A stretch of 64,000 nt of DNA from Ascochyta rabiei (taxonomy: Eukaryota; Ascomycota; Dothideomycetes; Pleosporales; Didymellaceae). Of this stretch, positions 37,085 to 47,256 are shown piece by piece. The position numbers were made by a program, and so were the translations under genes. The DNA is taken from NCBI RefSeq assembly GCF_004011695.2, contig NC_082423.1, forward strand, positions 372,001 through 436,000. Reading direction: 5' to 3'. Positions within the stretch are counted from its first letter, which is position 1. Every line of letters starts with the position of its first letter. A model generated the notes under the pieces. The model was not told the origin of the DNA. It saw only the letters and a list, made by a program, of their open reading frames with translations, and made no database searches.

Positions 37085-37534
37085 TTAAATAAGAGTACTT
37101 AAGGTAGCTAGTAAGGTATATATGCTAATAGACGCTACAGGACAGTTAGAATTAACTTCCTTAGCTAGGTCTAACTTGCTAGCCTTAACTATCCTATTTG
37201 CTAAAAATAGCGCTTTTTGCTGTACACGTTTATTTGCCTATTTTAGGATTTTCTTATTACGTAACAATTACGCAATTACAGTTATAAAAAGTAACTTATC
37301 TACTTCTAACTTTTTCTTATACTGCTTATAAGTCTTATCTAATAATACCTAAGACATATTTACATATAGCTTGCTAGCCTTTATACACTTAGAACACTTT
37401 AGACCTTTTAGACTACCTAGCATAATATAGGACTTATAGCTGCTAAAGAGATAATAATTATAGGGGACTTTAATAGGTGTATTAGCTTAATAAATTTCTA
37501 ATATAAGATAGACGTTATAGGTGTGTAAGGACAT
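37085..37534 (-). pseudogene. Antisense zinc-cluster-like ORF of element B2
   Basis: The minus-strand frame from ATG 37534 is collinear with the B1 frame at 284-1. It begins MSLHTYN and has YNYY (B1: CNYC) and KCSKC. It then runs LLDKTYK-x-YKKKLE, LLRNKKIL-x-QANKRVQQKALFL and ends near VNSNCPVASIS. It has only about four stops in roughly 150 codons, all explicable as CAG/CAA/TGG hit by RIP. It overlaps the space between the chromodomain and the 3' LTR on the opposite strand. The stop-free + strand frame at 37122-37331 is its shadow. The layout is Cys cluster followed by a basic coiled coil; function is unknown. Confidence 0.65.
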
Positions 37535-37634
37535 CTTAACTTCTAGGTTACTAGATATAGAGATTGTAGATTATATAAAACTCTAACAGACAATTACATA
37601 GTTTAAGAACAAACTAAAGAGAAAGAGAGGATAG

Positions 37635-38118
37635 TGTTATAATCCTGTGCTAGGGCACAGCACAAATATAAGTACTAGCTAACTAAGACCCCTAACTCTG
37701 CCCTAAAGGAACAAACAGTAGGGAAGGATAGAAGAGAAAGAGTTATTATGTAACTGCTTATTAATAAGTATAATACATATAACTAGTTATTAATAAGTAT
37801 AGTATAATATGCTTATCTATAAGCACCCTTATATATTTTATTAGACTAACTCTAGTTACTTATTAATAAGTATTATATCTCCTTAGTATATAGTTAGTAG
37901 GAACACAACTCTTATAGTTTGTATTTAAATTTATTAATTAAGTTTGTCTTTAGAATCTTAACCTGCGCTTCAACTAGATAGTCTACTCTGTACTATTTAG
38001 TACACCCTATCTTTACAAGCTTTGCTTAGTTAATAACCCTAACTAATCTACTAGTACTTGTCCCCGAGAACCAATAGAATCAGTGCTTACGGTCTTTAAC
38101 TAAAGTACGACTTTAATA
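37635..38118 (+). repeat. 3' LTR of element B2 (484 bp)
   Basis: Starts TGTTATAATCCTGTGC and ends CTTTAATA (RIP form of CTTTAACA). Followed by the TSD ctaac (38119-38123). Confidence 0.9.
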
Positions 38119-38123
38119 CTAAC

Positions 38124-40480
38124 GTTCTGTCTAGTACTAAGACTTTAAGCTACCTAAGCCTACAAAGACGCCTTTTATACCCTAAAAAGCGCTTTCTAAC
38201 TAGATATTATACTCTAACACTTTAATCCTATGCAGCTAGTTATTATTTATACTAATTCCTTTAGCTAGGCTATAGGAGGAATTATAAAGCAACAGAATTA
38301 AAAAGGTAACCTGCAACCTATTGTGTTCTTCTTAAAAAAACACTTATCTATAGAATGTAATTATAATATCTATAACATAGAACTTGTAGCTATTATCTAA
38401 GCCTTTAAAGTATAGGAGCTAGAACTTATAGGCTCCCCTTATACAATATAGGTAATAACAGATTATAAGAACCTAGAAACCTTTATAAAGACTTAGAAGC
38501 TTAATTAACACTAAGCTTAATAGTTACTATTTCTCTTCTAGTTTAATTTTAAAAGAATATACGCACCTAGACCTATAAATAGTAAAGTAGATATATTAAG
38601 CTAATATCCTTAGGACATCCCTAGGGATAAACAATACATATAGTTATTAGACACACACTAAATTATCCTAGGACTACGCAACCTAGACCTAGGAGTTGCG
38701 CCTACAATACAAGCTACTCTGCAGGCTCTCTCCCTTACTACTAGCAAATTACCTAAATTTATCTTACTAGACATTTAGGCAATAACAACGTTCTACGCTA
38801 CTTAGACACCCTTAGCAGAGCCTAATAACTTAGAATATAACTTTAACCTAATAGACAACATTTATAGGATATTACTACTAGATTTACTACTATATCTAGA
38901 AGATTCCTAATCTACTAAAGATATGCTTACTAACGCATATACAACTAATACAGCTATATAGAAAATCTTTTCTACCCTAGACAAAAATAACTATAAACTA
39001 AGCTCCTAGTTCTGCAAAAATAGCTACTATATCTCCCTAGCTAACTGTTACACTGTTAGTAAAGGCTCCTCTAGACGCCTATTCCTAGATAAGACTTAAC
39101 TCTACATACCCCCTAACGCACAATTATAACGCTAGATATTTAACTTATACTATAATTATAAGATTACAGGCTATAAAGGTTCTAAAGCTACTCTATATCT
39201 AATAATTAGGTGCTACTATTAGCCTAGCATGCCTTAGTCTATTAAAAAATATTACTAAGCTTACGCAGTGTGTACATACGTAAGGCCTTCGTAGAAAGCC
39301 TATAACAGTTTCCTTAAACCCCTACTAATCCCTAACGCTAAGTAGTTAGATATCTCTGTAGACTATATTTAAGACTTACTAGCTTTATCTCTTTACAGCT
39401 AATTATACACAAACCTGCTTATTATAGTAGACTGTCTTATTAAGTAGTAATATTTCTTTCTGTTAGTTAGCTGCTCCTTAAAGGAATTTGCTTACTACTT
39501 TATAGAATTTTTTTTCCTCTATAGACTTCTGCGTAATATTATATCTAATTAAGGTACTTCTTTTATAAACAAATTCTAGAAGCAGGTTTACAAACGCCTT
39601 TAAATCTTAGCTAAGCTATTAACTTCTTATTATCTACAAACTAATAGTTAAACTAAATAAGCAAATTAAAGCCTTAAGATCTATTTGCGAAAGTAGGTTT
39701 ACTACATATAAGATAATTAGGCTTTATAGCTGTATCTTGCTAAGTTTTAAGCTAATAACACTGTTAATGTGTCTACTAGACTTACTCCTTTCTTTGCAGA
39801 TCTTAGGTATTATAACCCTTACAGCAGTATACACCCTAGTAAAGACTATACCTAAATAGAACTATTATTAAAAGAAGCTAAAGACTAAATCTTACGCGCT
39901 AATAGGTTACTCCGCACCTACGCTAACCTTCTAGAATATCTAAAGATTTAGCTTACCTAGGCACAACAAGAACAACAGGCCTAAGGTAATGCTTATTACT
40001 AACAGACTCTAAAATACGCAGTTAGTATCCTAGTTTAGGTTTCCACACGTAACTAGAATACTACCTAGCCTTTAAAAAAACTAGACTATAAGTATGCTAG
40101 CCTATACTTAGTTACTTATGTTATACACAATAGAGCTATATATAAACTAGACCTACCTGCAGATATAGTATTAAAAGGCGTATTCCTAGTATTTTACCCT
40201 AACTTGCTTAGGGAAACAAGCTAAGACAAACTACTAGATTAAGCACTACCTAAACTAACACCTGTAGAGGTTATTAATAACTAGGGTTTAGTCTCTTAAG
40301 AATAGTATATTAACTTATTCCTTAATTGCAGAAAGTAACGTAGTATATAGGAATACCTTGTTAAATAGTCTAATAACCCTAAACCTACCTAGGAACCTGC
40401 TAAGTAATATCTTAACTACTACAACGCTTTCTTGTTTTACTATAACAATCCTAATAAACTAGTGCTACTAGCACTCTAAA
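38124..40480 (+). pseudogene. Element C RNase H, integrase and chromodomain, RIP-inactivated
   Basis: Continuation of C pol after B2. RNase H lies at about 38230-38600, with TNSFSQAIGGIIKQ near 38250, [15 protein letters not shown] near 38345 and VITDYKNLETFI near 38455. The integrase core is at about 39405-39770, with IIVDCLIKQ, LRNIISNQGTSFI and YYLQTNSQT (family HPQTDGQT). A chromodomain at about 40335-40430 reads EYLVK then a stop, and PKPT then a stop followed by EPA (family YLVKW and TWEPA). After this no domain is recognised up to the 3' LTR at 41013. Confidence 0.78.
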
Positions 40481-41012
40481 TGCCAACAGACTAGGAGCCT
40501 TGCCTAGAAGACACCTTTAACAACAGCTAGTTTAGTAATCTTAATAAATCTAGTTAAAATAGGATAGGCTAACAAAAGCAGATATATTACTGTATAGAAT
40601 ATTAGGCTACTTTTAATAGGCTCCTTTATAGGTTAAGAACACGCCTAAAGATATGCTAAACATAATCTAGACCTACTTAAGCTTGCCCTTAGGCTGCTAC
40701 AGTTTAGCAATTAACTATTAATAAAGGTTAACCTTAAATTTAAGCATAAATCTAGCTCTAATAGATTAATAAATATCTTTACACTACTTCCTTATATAAG
40801 CTCTAAACAGAAAGGGGTATTATTTTTACGTTGTAGGGTTTATATAGTAGAAAAAATCTTAGAGGTTGTTTTTTTATATAAGGATTTAGGGAGACCTACG
40901 TAATACCACTAAACGCATATACCTTAATTGCACTCTAACTACTAATAGGTTGTTATACAGGATTTCTATATCCTCTTTTCCTTTGTTTTACTTTTACTCT
41001 TACTTAAGCACG

Positions 41013-41267
41013 TGTTAGAACTTCTACTAAGGTAAGATAGTAACCTACTAGTATATGTTACAACCTACTAGCAGATTCTATTAAACCTAGTAGAACCTTT
41101 CTTTACTTGTCTTTACTTTTACTTGCAGAGAGTATAGGCCTTACTACTATAAGTAGGTCTTGCTCTCCGCCCTCTTGTAGCTTACTGTCTGCTATTTTGT
41201 TTACTCCTCTTTTAAACCTATTAGTTTACCAGATCGCTACTTTTGTGCTTGTGAAGTCTACCTTACA
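41013..41267 (+). repeat. 3' LTR of element C (255 bp)
   Basis: TGTTAGAAC...CCTTACA, followed by the TSD atctc (41268-41272). A stop-free frame inside it (41107-41295) runs out of the LTR into the LINE and is not a gene. Confidence 0.9.
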
Positions 41268-41272
41268 ATCTC

Positions 41273-44200
41273 TTAGTGCTAAGCATTTGCCTTAAAATAA
41301 GTTCTCTATTCCTCTAGAGCCCTGTATAGCAGGTATGCTTTAATTACCTATAGTTATAGTATAAGATATTACTTTATAGATTAATTTTATATCTTTTTTT
41401 TTAGGAGTTAATTCTAGTAGCTGTGCTTTGCTACTTTTACCGCTTATCTGTAGTTATTTCTAGCAATTAGTTAATTCTATTTCTAGATGTAGGTGTTTGT
41501 AGGGCTAGTAGCTAATTCTCTCTATAGGGGGCGTTGTTTGCTAAGCATGTTTATTCTAAATATTTTTAGGTCTTAGTTATACTAAAGCTTACTTCTAGCA
41601 CTAGTAGAGCTTTATAGGATTGTAGCCTTAGCTGTATTTATTATAGCTTTAGCAAGCTCTTTCTCTATTAGTTCTAGCTACTCTTCTAGTACTCTCTCCT
41701 CTCCTTAGATTAGGAGTATAGACTTGCTAGTAGAGTGGCTAAGGCAGGTAGTATTGTTAAGAGCAGGGCTTTTTGCTACCTCTTTTGCAAGCATCTTTTA
41801 AAATAGGTTCTAGTCTACCTTCTTTATGTTAGACTTAGAAGTAGGGTTATTTAGAAGCTGTGTTCTAGGCGTTGTAATTGTACACAGGATGCCTAGGTAG
41901 TCTACGCCTATACCTTCTAGGGTTTGCTAGTCTTCTATCTAGTTTACCAGCCTATGCGTAGCAAAAGTAAGGTTCTAAACACTCTCCCTAATTATGTTTA
42001 GCCTGTAAAAGGTGCCTGTACTAGGGCTGTTTAATAGCTCTAGGTTTTGTTCCTCTATCTAGGCAATAAAGCTACTAGCTTTTAGTGTTATAGTAGTTAT
42101 AGTAGGGTCCTACCAAGGGTAATAGGTGTTAAAGTTACCTAGTAGGATTAAAATAGGCAGAGTATAGCTATTTAGAAGCTTTCTTTCTATAGTGTGTGTG
42201 CCTTATATGTTTATTTAGTTATAAATATTATAGATAGTATAGTTTACCCTAGACTAGTAGACTGTAATTGCTAGAAAGTCTAGATTAGGGTTTATATCTG
42301 CTACTAGGGCAACTTGTACTTGTAGTAAGTGTAGGGCATATGCTAGAACGCGTGGCCTTACGCTATAGTCTTATAGTAGGGGTAGGATTTATATAAAGAA
42401 AGGGTAATTCAAAGAGCGTGTGTCTAGGTAATCTAGAGAAGGTTGTTAAGTAGGGTTAACTAAGGCTCTTATTCTAAGACAAGGTCTATAGCTAGTTCTA
42501 CTACTAGTTTTAAGGCGCTCTCTGTAGGTTATATACTCTTATTTAGATTTACTTATAGAATTCTTAGGTTATCTAGTATTCTAGATATGTTTATATATTT
42601 ATTATAGCCTTATAGGCTGTATACTATATACTATCTACTATATATACTTCTTTATAGTTTCTGCACTTAGGTATAGTGTGTACATAGGCTCTATATATAG
42701 TACTACACATGTTACATTTATATAGTATAATAGGGTGTTTTTTTACACATATTTTACATATAGTAATATAGAGGCACCTGTTCTCTATATGCCTAAACTG
42801 CTAATACTTATAGCATTATGTAGTAGAAGGCGTAGTAATAAACCTTTTTACTTTTATACTAGCTTATAGTAGTTATAGTCTGTTTCTTATAGCTTTTTAT
42901 ACTTTATTTTCTATTATAAACGCTATACAAACAGAGCTTAGTTATTACTTTTGTCTTCTTTTATAGCTTGCTAGCTAGAATAGGTTTCCTACTATAGTAA
43001 GGTCCTTATTAAAGGTAGCTATTTCTAACTTAAGCACTTCTAGGTCCTGGTTTGTTTCTAAAGATGTGGGAATGTTGTGTAGTATTACCTTGTGCCATTA
43101 TTCTGTTAGAAGGGCTTCCTTGTAGGTAGTAACTAATTGCTAGATTACTTAGTTTTTAAGTAGGTATTTTGCTGTAAAGGTAGGTGTAGTAGTAAGAACA
43201 ATATTGTTTCTTCTGCTTAGGCTAGCAGAGGTAATTATAGGGAGACTTACTCCTTTATCTATAAAGGCCTTATTAAAAGTATTACGTATTTTAAGAAGAG
43301 TAAAAGAGGATAGTTCTTATTCTTATGTAAGAACTAGTTAGCGTACGCTTAGGGAGTTCTTTATAATAGTAGGTTGCTTCTTTTTTATAATTGTTTACTA
43401 CTCTATATTCTTAGGGAGGTTAGCTAAAGCTGTATATATATATAAAGTAGAATAGGTAGAAGGTTATATAGTAGGCGTCTTAGTAGCTAGAGTAAGTTTT
43501 TAAAGGATTTTTGCTCTTGTTTTAATTGTCTTTATTACTGTTTCAAGGTTTAATACTTAGGACGCTAGGATAGAGAGGCCTTGCTTGTTTATCCTCTTGT
43601 TTTCTGTGTAGTCCCTAAAGATTTTAAGAAGGTCTAGGAGGTTTAATTGTTCCTTAATAGAGGTAGCTAGGGAAGAAGCCTAAATAACTATTGTCCTAGC
43701 AAAAGATGGTACTCCTTTTACTGTCTTAGTAATAGGGGCTTAGGTTATAGGCCTAGTAGCTATGTTAAATTAGAAAGGGGGGAGTCTAGGTGCTGTTAGA
43801 GTAGCAGGTCTGCTAGCTTGTTGTTTTAAAGGAGCAGAGGGTAGAGGTATAGTTGCAGTTCTGTTAGATATACTAGGTTGTTGTATTCCTAAAGTAGATT
43901 ACTAAGGAAGAGGCGTTAACAGCAAGGGTATAGACAGATGTCTAGGAGTAGGTGTAGGCTAGTACATCTCTCCTAGAGAGGTTAGGGAGCTTAGGGGGCT
44001 TATTTCCATTGTCTCCCTATTTAGAGAGTATTCTTTATTAGGTGGTGGTTCTGGTTCTATAGTCCTAGCGTCCTAGTAGGGTTACCTTCTCTTTTATAAG
44101 GTAATAACTATAAAATAACTAGAGGAGAGCTTACTTTTGCACAGGAAGAGGTACCTAGTCTCTGTCTGCTTTTTAGGGCTAAAAAACAAGGAAAAAGGCA

Positions 44201-44400
44201 GTCTTAGCTTTACTATTCTTGCCTTTCTTCTATTGTTACTAGCCTAACTAGTAGACCTCTAGGAGTAGAAAGAAGGGGTTAAAAGCAGAAAGCTAAGGAA
44301 AGGCTTGTTGCTATCTAGTAGAGATAGGATATTTTGTTATTTTTTTGTTCTTTTAGATAAGATCTTTTTAAGATAAGATAAGATAAGATATTTATTGCAG
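41273..44400 (-). mobile_element. LINE (Tad1-like), ORF1, endonuclease and RT start
   Basis: Minus strand. ORF1-like sequence (about 44050-42620) ends in a zinc-knuckle cluster. One motif at about 42774-42815 fits CCHC with one Cys turned to Tyr, and KICVKKH and YKCNMC lie just downstream. ORF2 begins around 42550 with an AP-endonuclease-like domain, including LLGNFNTYYPW (about 42112-42148, family LLGDFNxHxxxW). It leads into the RT, which is broken at 41273 by element C and continues at 19225. The 5' end fades out near a short (AAGAT)n array at the gene-island border. Confidence 0.72.
44371..44390 (+). repeat. (AAGAT)4 array at the TE/gene-island border
   Basis: Four perfect tandem aagat units (20 bp) with degenerate flanking copies. 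It lies just outside the LINE's 5' end, a few tens of bases before base composition becomes balanced. Confidence 0.7.
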
Positions 44401-44419
44401 GGGTGGTCTGTGCTCTGCA

Positions 44420-44839
44420 AATCCAAATTTTTTTTTGCAACAGAACAGGTTAGATAACAAGACAGCGTGCAGCAACTAGACGCCTAGGGGCTCTGGGAAG
44501 CTTAGGATAGTATATCCTCGCTGGGTTAAGATAGATTCTGATGTTTTTTCGGTGTGCAGGGCCCTATGTCGAAATTTCGCTTTGTTGGATGATGTGATGT
44601 TCCTGCCACATCCATCATTAGAAATTTTAATGCAGCAAGTGGGGCTGGATTATGGAATTCAGCCGAAACTTCGCTACTACGCCTTTGCTAGCGCACGTAC
44701 GCAATGTTGCGTTCGAAGATTCGCAACGCCCATCGCGTTCTCAACTTACATTGTGGAGCGCGCTCTTTTCCGAGCTCTTAAACAAGTGGAACACCAGCTA
44801 AGAGGTATGATGGACGGGCATCATGAATTTTTCATAGTT
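44420..44839. other. Border sequence downstream of the ankyrin gene, no gene seen
   Basis: Balanced-composition DNA between the LINE and the stop codon of the ankyrin gene; it probably includes that gene's 3' UTR. A + strand open frame (44552-44917) begins with GTG, overlaps the ankyrin exon antisense and shows no domain. A near-repeat of cgaaayttcgct occurs at about 44570 and 44664. Confidence 0.4.
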
Positions 44840-45722
44840 TCAATACATAATAAGCAGGTTGGCTATATCTTCAAACCCCAAGTGATCTGCAATATCTATA
44901 GGCGTGCGATTCTTTGAATCCCTGGCCCTTGGATTCGCCTGCTTATCAAGGAGATACCGGACAATCTCAAGCCTGCCGAGTTCAGTAGCCCTGTGCAGGG
45001 GTGTACCGAGGCCTTTGAAAGACTCGTGATTCCAGGACTGTAGGTCTGTCGCGTATTGCAGCTCGTCAAGGAGGGCTCCTCTAGAAGCGAGTATATCCAG
45101 CACTGTAATAACATCGGTGTTGCGCTCAACTGCGTGATGTGCCAACTGGCCCTTATTGGCTGAGCCTCGATCAAGCAAGACTCTGAATGTTGGAATCGAA
45201 GCGTACCGAGCTGCGAAAGACAAAGGCGTAAGATCGATGTAACATCTAGCATCAGGATCGGCTCCGCGATCAAGGAACCAGACGGTCATATCATGATCGT
45301 GGACAAAATTCCTAAGAGATATCAACTTATGGCCTGTAAGTATAGCACCTTACTTACGCAAGCACCGGAGGGCGGAACGAATAGAGTGGCTCATTTACAT
45401 TCCAACCATTATCAAGAAATGCCTGGAATACCTCCTTCGATCCGGTAGATACTGCCTGCTCCACGTACATTGTTTGCAGTTGGAGACCTTGGGACAAAAG
45501 CAGAGTAACGATCCGAGGCCGAGCGTACTGAACAGCTGCGAACAAGACAGGCCATAAAAGAGATATCTGATGACCTTGGCTGGAGTAGGCCTGAAGTTTC
45601 GACTGAAAAGCCAGGTTGATATCGTCGTGCTCGAGATCACCTTCAAGGCAAAGCCGTGCGAGATCAGTGATCTCACGAGGTGGAGGAGGATCCACAGGGT
45701 GGACTGCTGGTGTGGTCGCCAT
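44840..45722 (-). CDS. Ankyrin-repeat protein, two exons
   Basis: Exon 1 is 45722-45358, a 46-nt phase-2 intron is 45357-45312 (GTAAGT...CTCTTAG), and exon 2 is 45311-44840. Spliced length is 837 nt, 278 residues. The splice joins an ankyrin repeat cleanly: residues 106-145 read GWNVNEPL across the junction to WFLDRGADPDAR. Repeat-like units are at about 57-85 (VLFAAVQYARPRIVTLLLSQG), 116-145, 148-172 (TPLSFAARYA, VLLDRG), 181-205 and 224-256 (TPLHRATELGRLEIVRYLLD). A final unit, 258-276, begins TPIDIADHLGF. There is no signal peptide or membrane segment, so a cytosolic or nuclear protein-binding role is inferred. The ATG is preceded by acagag and a CT-rich leader. The frame is intact with normal codon use, unlike the RIP-mutated flanks. 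The partner is unknown. Confidence 0.8.
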
Positions 45723-46222
45723 CTCTGTCCTGGCCTCCTTGAGTGTGGAAGGAGAGATAAAACAGCTGGTTGACTTTGGTCTGTGCGCCGCCCCTAGACG
45801 CTTCGATCATGTGGCGTAAAGTCCGCAATCCCCTCCTTGGCATAATACTAAAAGCATGCGCTCCTGTGTGATTGGCTAGTGTTGTTGGCGCCGTGGCTTG
45901 GTCTAGTTGCATTTTGTACGGGGGGATGGGGGCGACCTTCCGAGCCGTCTGTAGTCCACAGGCTCTCATTCTCACGATGTATGCTGCGCCGGCACTGTGT
46001 ACTATTTTGGACGTGCCACCCTCCCGTATCAAACGCGCCGGCCAGCTGTTGCAGGGATGTGCAGGTAGCGACCTAGGTATGTTGGATTTAAAAGAACCCG
46101 AAGTCTCTCGTATACTATATGGTTCATATCTTGCAATTCACTCTCACAACTATCCTGTCGCTCAGGTTCTTCACCTTCTAAATTCCCGCTGTCTAGTTGC
46201 TTTGTCGCTAAGCTCTTCAGTC
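45723..46222. promoter_or_regulatory. Shared divergent promoter region
   Basis: About 500 bp separates the two divergent start codons. On the minus side the leader is CT-rich (tttatctctccttccacac). On the plus side an AT-rich box (tatactatatgg, about 46111) precedes pyrimidine-rich leader sequence (ttcaccttctaaattcc) and the ATG at 46223. This resembles fungal core promoters. The + strand frame of the downstream gene stays open to 45872, but without an ATG until 45926. I prefer the 46223 start, so this part is taken as non-coding. Confidence 0.45.
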
Positions 46223-46915
46223 ATGAGCACTTATGAGAGGGTTAGTCGGCTTGCGCGCGCCGAGGCAACTGGTAGCGTTCGGGTCATACCTATGGGGGGC
46301 GTTGAATTTGTGCCCTTTGACAAGACTCCATCTGTGGGGACAAGGGACCTGGCCGGCTGCTCTGTTGTTATCGTCGCTTCGCAATATGGTGCGATTCTGG
46401 CTCACATACCACCACGCCCAGAAAATGCCCTCCCATCGGACACTTCTGCTGGTGATCGAAATGTTCAGCAAATCATGAACAAGGTCGCCGAAGAATACAG
46501 GAAATGGCAGCATTATTTCCCATCCTCCGATACATATGCTGTCTTTGCTGTCTACGATGGATAGATCGCCCTACAAGAGCAGAAGAAGATCGTTGAGGGC
46601 AACATCCAAAGTATGGGTCTGTCGCCACACAACACCATTCTCTACGTCACGCCCCGGGACCCTACAAACCCAGGTCAAGGCACTGCGTTTGTGGACTCTA
46701 AAGGGCGCGGAGATCAGAAGCCTCGTGTATGGGTCGAGGATCGCCTGGTATCAAATGAACAGCAGAGCTCACATCTGCCCGAGCAAGCAGCTCCACAGGC
46801 TGAATCCGCGACCCAGATCCAGCAAGGTGATACTAGCTGGACTTGGAATTCACAGTACCTGCGTTATTATAGATATGAGAACGGACAGGTTGTGTGGGCT
46901 CCAGAAACTTCGTAA
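46223..46915 (+). pseudogene. Unidentified conserved-looking protein, interrupted by one amber codon
   Basis: From ATG 46223 the frame encodes MSTYERVSRLARAE and then VRVIPMGGVEFVPF. A compact hydrophobic core follows (LAGCSVVIVASQYGAILAHI, residues 44-62). It reaches a TAG at codon 114 (46562-46564) and continues in the same frame for 116 more codons to TAA at 46915, including ILYVTPRDP and RVWVEDRLV. The stop context GGA-TAG-ATC is one C to T change from CAG, the RIP direction. The rest of the frame is clean, so the mutation is recent, or the gene is read through. No signal peptide or membrane segment. From memory it resembles a family of small uncharacterised ascomycete proteins; I cannot name a function. 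Upstream ATG 45926 is an alternative start. Confidence 0.6.
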
Positions 46916-46989
46916 AGCCCACAGCTTTTCAATGACCAAGATACTCCTAAAGTAGTTATGCTTATTAGATGGGTAGAATTTTTGATGTT

Positions 46990-47256
46990 GTGAGATGACG
47001 CATGAATCTCGATCTCTTCCCACAGAAACAAAGCTGTCTCCTCCAGGTACGGCCCAGGCTCCTCGGGCAGGTGATCAAGCAGAGCCTCCATCAGCGGCCC
47101 TGTGATTGTTCTGCGCCTCCCACTTCCATTCGCAGGAGACTTGATCGAACGCTCGCTGCAGCCTGCCACTGCTGCCATCTGGGTGGTGGTAAGCGACCGA
47201 GCATGGATCATGTCGCGAATCAGGTCATGCTGTGAGTCGGCAAGATTCGGGGCTAT
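46990..47256 (-). pseudogene. N-terminal relic of an IS630/Tc1-type fungal transposase
   Basis: The minus-strand frame from 47256 reads ATA-APNLADSQHDLIRDMI, where the first codon ATA sits where ATG is expected (G to A). The helix-turn-helix segment LTTTQMAAVAGCSERSIK follows, then GRRRTITGPLMEALLDHLPE and PYLEETALFLWEEIEI. This order matches the N-terminus of fungal DDE transposases of the IS630/Tc1-mariner superfamily. The spacer that usually separates RSIK from GRRR is shortened, and similarity ends around 47000. The DDE catalytic domain is absent. It is not RIP-saturated although it is transposon-derived. Confidence 0.6.

Larger units (their letters stand above)
24230..38118 (+). mobile_element. 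Element B2: family B Gypsy chromovirus carrying nested A3
   Basis: Two 484-bp LTRs (24230-24713 and 37635-38118) are flanked by the TSD ctaac (24225-24229 and 38119-38123) inside element C. Removing A3 and its TSD leaves about 6.76 kb. Pol is on the + strand, and an antisense ORF lies opposite the 3' end. A purine tract (gaaagagaggatag) precedes the 3' LTR. Confidence 0.92.
19226..41267 (+). mobile_element. Element C: Gypsy chromovirus carrying nested B2 and A3
   Basis: Two 255-bp LTRs (19226-19480 and 41013-41267) are flanked by the 5-bp duplication atctc (19221-19225 and 41268-41272), which proves the ends. Removing B2 (with A3) and its TSD leaves about 8.15 kb of C. Its pol frame is on the + strand. 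C sits inside the RT region of the minus-strand LINE. The stretch before its 3' LTR is pyrimidine-rich (cctttgttttacttttac) rather than a clear polypurine tract. A reversed 3' end of another C copy lies at 50683-51240. Confidence 0.9.

Noticed and set aside
37122..37331. Stop-free + strand frame of 69 codons in B2
   Set aside because: Shadow of the better supported minus-strand zinc-cluster frame; no domain of its own.
41107..41295. Stop-free + strand frame of 62 codons
   Set aside because: Lies mostly in the 3' LTR of element C and crosses its TSD into the LINE, so it is a chance frame.
44552..44917. + strand open frame of 121 codons at the island edge
   Set aside because: Starts with GTG, overlaps the ankyrin exon antisense, and shows no domain.
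45334..45357. Shorter ankyrin intron ending at cttacag (24 nt)
   Set aside because: Too short for a fungal spliceosomal intron. The 46-nt alternative keeps the frame and completes an ankyrin repeat.
45673..46032. Minus-strand frame of 119 codons overlapping the ankyrin gene start
   Set aside because: Overlaps the ankyrin exon in another frame and the divergent promoter; composition not protein-like.
45872..46222. N-terminal extension of the amber-interrupted gene
   Set aside because: The open frame starts at TTG, and the sequence before 46223 looks like promoter and CT-rich leader. ATG 45926 is kept only as an alternative.
46867..46989. C-terminal continuation of the transposase relic
   Set aside because: The frame stays open but similarity stops near 47000, and the stretch overlaps the end of the + strand gene.
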